Source: Plantibacter sp050587525 (lineage in GTDB: Bacteria > Actinomycetota > Actinomycetes > Actinomycetales > Microbacteriaceae). Taken from it: a stretch of 64,000 nt of DNA. Numbering within the stretch: the first letter of the stretch is position 1; every line of letters begins with the position of its first letter. Where the stretch lies: assembly GCF_050587525.1 (NCBI RefSeq), contig NZ_JBOBFT010000001.1:124001-188000 (forward strand), read 5' to 3'. A program made the translations under genes and the position numbers. This document shows positions 59,074-64,000 of the stretch, one piece after another. Below the pieces are notes generated by a model. The model was given only the letters and a program-made list of their open reading frames with translations, did no database searches and had not been told where the DNA came from.

Positions 59074-60525
59074 GTGACCCAACGCATCATCCTGAACGCC
59101 TTCGACATGAGCTGCGTGACCCACCAGGCACCCGGCCTGTGGCGCCACCCGGACACGCAGGCGCACCGGTACAACGACATCGACTACTGGATCGATCTCG
59201 CCAAGCTCCTCGAACGCGGCACCTTCGACGCGCTCTTCATCGCCGATGTCGTCGGTATCTACGACGTGTACCGCCACTCGGCCGCGACCGCGCTGACCGA
59301 CTCGGCGCAGATCCCCGTCGGCGACCCGATCGTCCAGGTGTCCGCGATGGCGAAGGCGACCGAGCACCTCGGCTTCGGCATCACCGTCGCCTCGACCTAT
59401 GAGCTGCCCTATGCGCTCGCCCGTCGTTTCTCGACCCTCGACCACTTCTCGAACGGCCGCGTCGGCTGGAACGTCGTCACCTCCTACCTGGACTCCGCGG
59501 CGAAGAACCTCGGCCTCGGCACGCAGATCGCGCACGACGACCGGTACGGCATCGGCGAAGAGTTCCTCGACGTCACCTACAAGCTGTGGGAGGGATCGTG
59601 GGAGGACGACGCGGTCATCATCGACCGTGAGAACGGCGTCTACACGGATCCCACCAAGGTGCACCCCATCAACCACGACGGCGTCCACTTCCAGGTGCCC
59701 GGCATCCACCTCTCCGAGCCGAGCCCGCAGCGCACCCCCGTCATCTTCCAGGCCGGCGCATCGCCCCGCGGACGCGAGTTCGCCGCGAAGCACGGCGAAG
59801 CGGTGTTCATCAACGGTCTCCAGCCGGAACTCACCCGCCGCGTGACCGACGACATCCGCGACCGCGCCGAGCAGATCGGACGCCCGCGCGAGAGCGTCAA
59901 GATCCTCACCCTCGCGACCGTCATCGTCGCCGAGACCGATGAGGCGGCGCAGGCCAAGTACGACGACTACCGCCAGTACGTGAGCCTCGACGGAGCCCTC
60001 GCCCTGTACGGCGGCTGGTCCGGCCTCGACCTCTCGCAGTTCGATCCGGACGCGCCGCTCAAGTACATCGACACCGATGCTGCGCGGTCCGCCCTCTCGA
60101 TCTTCACCCTCGCCGACCCCGACCGGGAGTGGACGCCGCGCGACATCGCCGCGTACGTCGGCATCGGCGGCATCGGTCCGGTCATCATCGGCAGCCCGAC
60201 GACCGTTGCGGACGAGCTGGAACGCTGGGTGGAGGTCGGCGGCATCGACGGCTTCAACCTCGCCTACGTCGTCACGCCCGGCACGTTCGAAGACGTCGTC
60301 GACCTCCTCGTCCCCGAGCTGCGCCGCCGCGGCCGCGTGTGGGACGAGTACCCGGAAGGCACCCTCCGCGGGCGCCTCAACGGCACCGGCTCCCCCGTCA
60401 TCCCCGAATGGCACCCCGCCCACGAGTACCGCGGCGCGTACATCGGCAAGCCGAGCGCAGCCGACGACACCGCACCGTCCCTGTTCGGCGAGGCGACCGC
60501 CTACGCCATCGAAGGAGCATCATGA
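59074..60525 (+). CDS. FMN-dependent monooxygenase of the NtaA/SnaA/DszA type
   Basis: A 483-residue luciferase-fold enzyme. RIILNAFDMSCVTHQAPGLW, ERGTFDALFIADVVGIYDVY, NGRVGWNVVTSYLDSAAKNL, TPVIFQAGASPRGREFAAKH and YVVTPGTFEDVVDLLVPELR are hallmarks of the NtaA/SoxA/DszA branch of two-component flavin monooxygenases. They use reduced FMN from a separate reductase to cleave C-S or C-N bonds. The GTG at 59074 begins the conserved region; the longer ORF start lacks support. It overlaps the next gene by ATGA and forms a three-gene operon. Confidence 0.9.
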   Translation: MTQRIILNAFDMSCVTHQAPGLWRHPDTQAHRYNDIDYWIDLAKLLERGTFDALFIADVVGIYDVYRHSAATALTDSAQIPVGDPIVQVSAMAKATEHLGFGITVASTYELPYALARRFSTLDHFSNGRVGWNVVTSYLDSAAKNLGLGTQIAHDDRYGIGEEFLDVTYKLWEGSWEDDAVIIDRENGVYTDPTKVHPINHDGVHFQVPGIHLSEPSPQRTPVIFQAGASPRGREFAAKHGEAVFINGLQPELTRRVTDDIRDRAEQIGRPRESVKILTLATVIVAETDEAAQAKYDDYRQYVSLDGALALYGGWSGLDLSQFDPDAPLKYIDTDAARSALSIFTLADPDREWTPRDIAAYVGIGGIGPVIIGSPTTVADELERWVEVGGIDGFNLAYVVTPGTFEDVVDLLVPELRRRGRVWDEYPEGTLRGRLNGTGSPVIPEWHPAHEYRGAYIGKPSAADDTAPSLFGEATAYAIEGAS

Positions 60526-61964
60526 GCACGACTGACACCACCACTGCCATTCCGGTCCCTGAGGGCGGAGCCCCGGTCCCTGAGGGCGGAGCCCCGGTCC
60601 CTGAGGGCGGAGCCCCGGTCCCTGAGGGCGGAGCCCCGGTCCCTGAGGGCGGAGCCCCGGTCCCTGAGCTTGTCGAAGGGGTCGAAGGGGTCGAAGGGGT
60701 CGAAGGGCGCACTTCGACAGGCTCAGTGACCGGGACCGGATCAGTGACCGGGACCGGGTCCGCCCGCTCGTACTGGACCGGCCAGGCCGATGCCGCCGAG
60801 CTCGCGCACTGGGACGCCGTCGCGACCGAGGTCGCCGCGAAGCTCGCCGTCGACGCGCTCGAACGCGACCGCGCCAACCTCGACCCGACCGCTGAACTCG
60901 ACCTCCTCCGCGACGCGGGCCTCGTGAACCTCCTCGACCCGGCCGAGTTCGGCGGCGGAGGCGGACACTGGGAGAGTGCGTTCCGCGCGATCCGCATCCT
61001 GTCGCGCGCCGACGCATCGGTCGCCCAGGTCCTCGCCTACCACTACATCAACTCGGGCAACATCGGCTTCGCGACCGACCCGGCCAAGCAGGCGGACTGG
61101 TACCGGAAGACGATCGACGGCCGGTGGATCTGGGGCGACTCGGTCAACCCGACCGACCCCAACCTCGAGCTCGTCCCCGAGGACGGCGGCTACCGTCTCA
61201 ACGGCCTCAAGCGCTTCTCGACGGGCGCATCGGCGGGCGACATCGTCCTCGTCAACGCCGTGGTGAAGGGCGGCGACCTCGACGGTCGCTTCCTCTTCTT
61301 CGCACTCGACCACGACCGCGCCGGCGTCACCTACCTGGGCGACTGGGATGCACTCGGCCAGCGCCTGTCGGCGAGCGGATCGGTGCGATTCGAGGACGTA
61401 CGCGTCGAGGAGGCAGACGTCCTCGGCGTCGGCGGAGACGAACCGTTCTCCACGCTGATCACCCCCGGCATCCAGCTCGCCTTCGGCAACCTGTACCTCG
61501 GCATCGCAGAGGGTGCGCTCGCGCAGGGAACGGAACTCGTCCGCGCCCGCAAGAACGCCTGGTTCCTGAGCTCGGCGGAGACCTACCGCGACGACCCGTT
61601 CGTGCAGCGCGTCGTCGGCGAGTTCGTCGCGAACATCGCCGCCGTCGAAGCACTCGCCGACCGCGTCGGCGCTCGCTTCGACGCCGTCGTCGCCAAGGGG
61701 GCGGCCGTGACCGCTGAGGACCGCGGGGCGCTCGCCATCGAGATCGCCAAGCTCAAGGTCGTGTCCAACGAGCTCGGCATCGACGTCTCCAACCGCATCT
61801 TCGAGGTGACCGGTTCCAGCTCCGCGAAGGCGAGCGTCGGCCTCGACCTGTACTGGCGGAACGTGCGCACGCACTCCCTCCACGACCCGGTCGACTTCAA
61901 GAAGCTCGAGGTCGGCGCCCACCACCTGAACGGCGAATTCCAGCCGATCTCCCTCTACACGTGA
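60522..61964 (+). CDS. acyl-CoA-dehydrogenase-fold monooxygenase (DszC-like) with REP-encoded N-terminus
   Basis: A 480-residue protein. Ten ordinary residues (MSTTDTTTAI) are followed by five PVPEGGA repeats, PVPELVEG, three VEG units and RTSTGSVTGTG. The enzyme proper begins near residue 80 (YWTGQADAAELAHWDAVATE). AYHYINSGNIGFATDPAKQA, GDSVNPTDPNLELVPEDGGY and RNVRTHSLHDPVDFKKLEVG match DszC/SfnB-like flavin monooxygenases that resemble acyl-CoA dehydrogenases. GAAGGAG lies 4 bp before the ATG, which overlaps the previous stop as ATGA. The extension does not disturb the fold. Confidence 0.9.
   Translation: MSTTDTTTAIPVPEGGAPVPEGGAPVPEGGAPVPEGGAPVPEGGAPVPELVEGVEGVEGVEGRTSTGSVTGTGSVTGTGSARSYWTGQADAAELAHWDAVATEVAAKLAVDALERDRANLDPTAELDLLRDAGLVNLLDPAEFGGGGGHWESAFRAIRILSRADASVAQVLAYHYINSGNIGFATDPAKQADWYRKTIDGRWIWGDSVNPTDPNLELVPEDGGYRLNGLKRFSTGASAGDIVLVNAVVKGGDLDGRFLFFALDHDRAGVTYLGDWDALGQRLSASGSVRFEDVRVEEADVLGVGGDEPFSTLITPGIQLAFGNLYLGIAEGALAQGTELVRARKNAWFLSSAETYRDDPFVQRVVGEFVANIAAVEALADRVGARFDAVVAKGAAVTAEDRGALAIEIAKLKVVSNELGIDVSNRIFEVTGSSSAKASVGLDLYWRNVRTHSLHDPVDFKKLEVGAHHLNGEFQPISLYT
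60552..60733. repeat. 21-bp tandem repeat and REP-like elements inside a coding region
   Basis: Five exact 21-bp units starting CCGGTCCCTGAG (60552-60656) are followed by a REP-like element (60657-60680), 9-bp GTCGAAGGG repeats, and an inverted REP half (60711-60733). The first 12 bases of each 21-bp unit are REP sequence. Confidence 0.92.
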
Positions 61965-63454
61965 GCCTGGGCGAGACGATGACGGACACCAGTACGACGA
62001 CGGCCTCGGTCCCTGAGCCTGTCGAAGGGCACCACGCCAACACTTCGACAAGCTCAGCGACCGGAACAGTGAACTCAGTGACCACCCCGGTCCCTGAGCC
62101 TGTCGAAGGGCGCACTTCGACAAGCTCAGCGACCGGATCAGGAGGCTTAGCGGCAGGATCAGGAGGCTCAGCGGCCGGATCAGGAGGCTCAGCGACCGGG
62201 CCCGCCGACGCCTTCACCGCAGCACGCGAGCGTCTCCTCCCGGTCTTCGCGGACATCGCCGCGACGGCCGTCGAACGCGAACAGGAGCACCGCCTCCCCC
62301 GCGACGAGGTCCGTGCACTCGCCTCCGCCGGCTTCGGCTCGCTGCGCGTCCCCGCGGAACTCGGCGGCGCAGGCTTGAGCATCGTGCAGCTCGCCGAGCT
62401 CCTCATCGAGCTCGCGGCGGCCGATGCGAACCTTCCGCAGATCTTCCGTGGGCACATCGCGTTCGTCGAGGACCAACTCGTCGCCCCGACGAGTGAGTCG
62501 CGCGACCGGTGGCTGCGGCGCTTCGTCGACGGCGAGCTCGTCGGCAACGCGTGGAGCGAGATCGGCGCCGGCGCGATCGGCGTCTCCGGCACCGTGGTGT
62601 CCAACGCGACGACCGCGGTCGGCGCCATCGACCCGGAACGCCTCGTCATCGCCGGCCGCAAGTTCTATACGACCGGCAGCATCTACGGCGACTGGATCGA
62701 TGCCACGGCACGCGCCGAGATCGACGGCCTCCCGCCCGTGGACGCGACCGTCCTCGTCAGGGCCGACCAGCCCGGCGTGACCATCCTCGACGACTGGGAC
62801 GGCTTCGGCCAGCAGCTGACGGGCACCGGGACGCTCATCTTCGACAACGCCGAGGTCGAGCGCGTCGAGCTGCGCGCCTTCGACGACCGGTTCCGCTACC
62901 AGACGGCGCTCTACCAGTTGACGCTCGTATCCGTGCTCGCGGGCATCGCGGCTGCCGTCGAACGCGATGCGGGCCAGCAGATCCGCGAACGCACGCGCGT
63001 GTACAGCCACGGCCTCGCACCGCTCGCGAAGGACGACGGTCAGATCCAGGCAGTCGTCGGTGAGATCTCGTCCATCGCGTTCGTCGCGAAGCAGACCGTC
63101 CTCGGTGTGGCGACCGCGGTCGATGCCGCGGCCGCGCTCGCGGTGGACCCCTCGGTCGAGCGCGACTCGGCCGCAGACCTCGCGGTGAACATCGAAGCGG
63201 AGATCCGTTCGGCCCAGGCGCAGGTGCTGCTCTCCGAGCTCGTGCCCCGTGCCGCGACCGTCCTGTTCAACACGCTCGGCGCGTCGGCCGTGAGCCGTTC
63301 GAAGGACCTCGACCGGCACTGGCGGAACGCGCGTGTCGTCGCATCGCACAACCCCGTCATCTACAAGGCGCGGATCATCGGCGACTGGTCGATCAACGGC
63401 ACACCGCCGCCCTACATCTGGCAGATCGGTACGGCGGTCCCCTCGGCCACGTAG
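61961..63454 (+). CDS. SfnB-family acyl-CoA-dehydrogenase-fold oxidoreductase with REP-encoded N-terminus
   Basis: A 497-residue protein. After about 16 residues, REP-derived sequence gives SVPEPVEGHHANTSTSSATG, TPVPEPVEGRTSTSSATGSG and three GSGGSAA-type units. The conserved enzyme begins near residue 85 (DAFTAARERLLPVFADIAAT). AELGGAGLSIVQLAELLIEL, ADANLPQIFRGHIAFVEDQL, GRKFYTTGSIYGDWIDATAR and RNARVVASHNPVIYKARIIG match the SfnB family of sulfur-acquisition oxidoreductases. The GTG at 61961 overlaps the previous stop as GTGA; an ATG at 61979 is possible. Confidence 0.9.
   Translation: MSLGETMTDTSTTTASVPEPVEGHHANTSTSSATGTVNSVTTPVPEPVEGRTSTSSATGSGGLAAGSGGSAAGSGGSATGPADAFTAARERLLPVFADIAATAVEREQEHRLPRDEVRALASAGFGSLRVPAELGGAGLSIVQLAELLIELAAADANLPQIFRGHIAFVEDQLVAPTSESRDRWLRRFVDGELVGNAWSEIGAGAIGVSGTVVSNATTAVGAIDPERLVIAGRKFYTTGSIYGDWIDATARAEIDGLPPVDATVLVRADQPGVTILDDWDGFGQQLTGTGTLIFDNAEVERVELRAFDDRFRYQTALYQLTLVSVLAGIAAAVERDAGQQIRERTRVYSHGLAPLAKDDGQIQAVVGEISSIAFVAKQTVLGVATAVDAAAALAVDPSVERDSAADLAVNIEAEIRSAQAQVLLSELVPRAATVLFNTLGASAVSRSKDLDRHWRNARVVASHNPVIYKARIIGDWSINGTPPPYIWQIGTAVPSAT
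62007..62197. repeat. REP-like elements and 21-bp repeats inside the SfnB-like gene
   Basis: Two hairpin-type pairs (62007-62029 with 62041-62064, and 62087-62110 with 62113-62136) are followed by three 21-bp units beginning GGATCAGGAGGCT at 62135, 62156 and 62177. The 21-bp units end in the REP GCGACC motif. Confidence 0.9.
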
Positions 63455-63641
63455 TCGTCCGCAGACCTCGTCCAGCCCGCGATTCGTCGTTCGTCGCTGC
63501 GCCAGTCCTTCTGGAGCAGCATCGGGCCACGGGTCGCGGGCTGCGTCGTCGGCTGCGTCGTCGGCGGTGTCGTCGGCCGGACGGGTACAGCTCGAGGGCG
63601 CAGATCGACAGGCTGCCAGGGCGCCTCGTCAGACCAGCAGG

Positions 63642-64000
63642 TCAGGGCAGGTCGAGCGATTCGAGTGCACGGAGCTGGCGACGGAGCGCGACCTGTCGGA
63701 ACGAGGTGTCGATCAGCTCGGCGATGAGCGTCCAGTCCGCGGCGTCGACGTCCTCGTCGCCCACACCGGCGTCGAACGCGAGCTTCCCGGACGGCCCGTC
63801 GTAGGGCGGTGACCACACCCGCGGATCGTTCAGCCACGTCTGTCGCTCGAGCGGGTCCGGCGTGAACGTGATGCTGTGCGGGATCTCCATCATCGAGCCG
63901 ATGCGGACGAAGACCTTGCCGGACGCACCCGCCTTGAACACGGGACGGCCGTGGGAGAAGACCTCGGTGGCCTCCGGGTAGCGCACGGCCATCGCGCGGA
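63642..64000 (-). CDS. MmcQ/YjbR-like protein, N-terminus outside the window
   Basis: The visible part has 116 residues from an ATG at 63992: YPEATEVFSHGRPVFKAGAS, KVFVRIG and DWTLIAELIDTSFRQVALRR. This fits the MmcQ/YjbR DNA-binding-like family, small cytoplasmic proteins with a double-wing fold and unknown role. Family members usually have about 15 residues before the PExxE region, and the frame stays open to the window edge, so the true start is probably beyond 64000. It is convergent with the SfnB-like gene. Confidence 0.75.
   Translation of the reverse strand, partial: RAMAVRYPEATEVFSHGRPVFKAGASGKVFVRIGSMMEIPHSITFTPDPLERQTWLNDPRVWSPPYDGPSGKLAFDAGVGDEDVDAADWTLIAELIDTSFRQVALRRQLRALESLDLP

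Noticed and set aside
60552..60680. A CRISPR-like array of short repeats
   Set aside because: The units are contiguous 21-bp tandem repeats without spacers, lie in frame inside a gene, and no cas genes are present.
63412..63660. Small minus-strand ORF with a protein-like tail (RRIAGWTRSADDYVAEGTAV)
   Set aside because: It overlaps the end of the SfnB-like gene, its upstream part looks non-coding, and no start signal or family supports it. A real short protein from the ATG near 63525 is not fully excluded.

Overview
The window is high-GC DNA of actinobacterial type. Many genes start with GTG, neighbouring genes in an operon often overlap by 4 bp (ATGA or GTGA), several promoters look leaderless, and many copies of a short palindromic repeat built on CCTTCGACAAGCTCAGGGAC are present. 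Together with the abundant CUT1-type sugar importers and secreted glycosidases this suggests a plant- or soil-associated Microbacteriaceae. The family is an inference; no rRNA or other taxonomic marker is present.

Layout. (1) 1-7.6 kb is ordinary chromosome: a dienelactone hydrolase-family protein, an acetyltransferase, membrane proteins, a nucleotidyltransferase/HEPN pair resembling a toxin-antitoxin module, a TetR/SDR pair with a clear operator, and a MarR regulator with a MATE exporter. (2) 7.7-32.0 kb is a carbohydrate-use locus: GH38 alpha-mannosidase, a GntR-type regulator with a sugar-binding domain, GH29 alpha-L-fucosidase, a GH110-like beta-helix protein, two ABC sugar importers (16.9-20.7 and 25.4-28.8 kb), a secreted GH99-like protein, a sialidase-fold protein, and the KDPG aldolase/KDG kinase pair. 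A related operator-like motif lies upstream of four of these units. (3) 32.2-39.6 kb is a less GC-rich island. It carries a Hachiman-type anti-phage system (HamA DUF1837 nuclease and HamB helicase), a truncated ParB-like gene coupled to a nuclease-like gene, and two unknown genes. A 17-bp sequence from the tRNA-Met anticodon arm occurs at both ends; no integrase is visible. A tRNA-Arg gene follows. (4) 39.9-41.9 kb holds a SUMF1-domain protein, a membrane protein and repeats. (5) 41.9-55.4 kb is a second glycan locus: a six-hairpin glycosidase, a second GH38 with long simple-sequence insertions, an ABC importer, a LacI regulator, an acetyl-xylan-esterase-like hydrolase and a Tat-exported GH5 enzyme. 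Three near-identical 16-bp palindromes mark its promoters. (6) 55.5-63.5 kb holds a fourth sugar-type importer and, divergently, a flavin monooxygenase with two acyl-CoA-dehydrogenase-fold oxidoreductases that suggest organosulfur use. (7) A YjbR-like gene runs off the right end.

How the parts work together. In each glycan locus, extracellular or lipid-anchored proteins release and bind oligosaccharides, CUT1 permeases import them, and cytoplasmic glycosidases finish degradation under a local repressor. None of the four importers has its own ATPase, which points to a shared MsiK-type ATPase elsewhere. The most striking features are the defence island, the palindromic repeats translated in frame as N-terminal extensions of three proteins, and the coding simple-sequence expansions in the second GH38.
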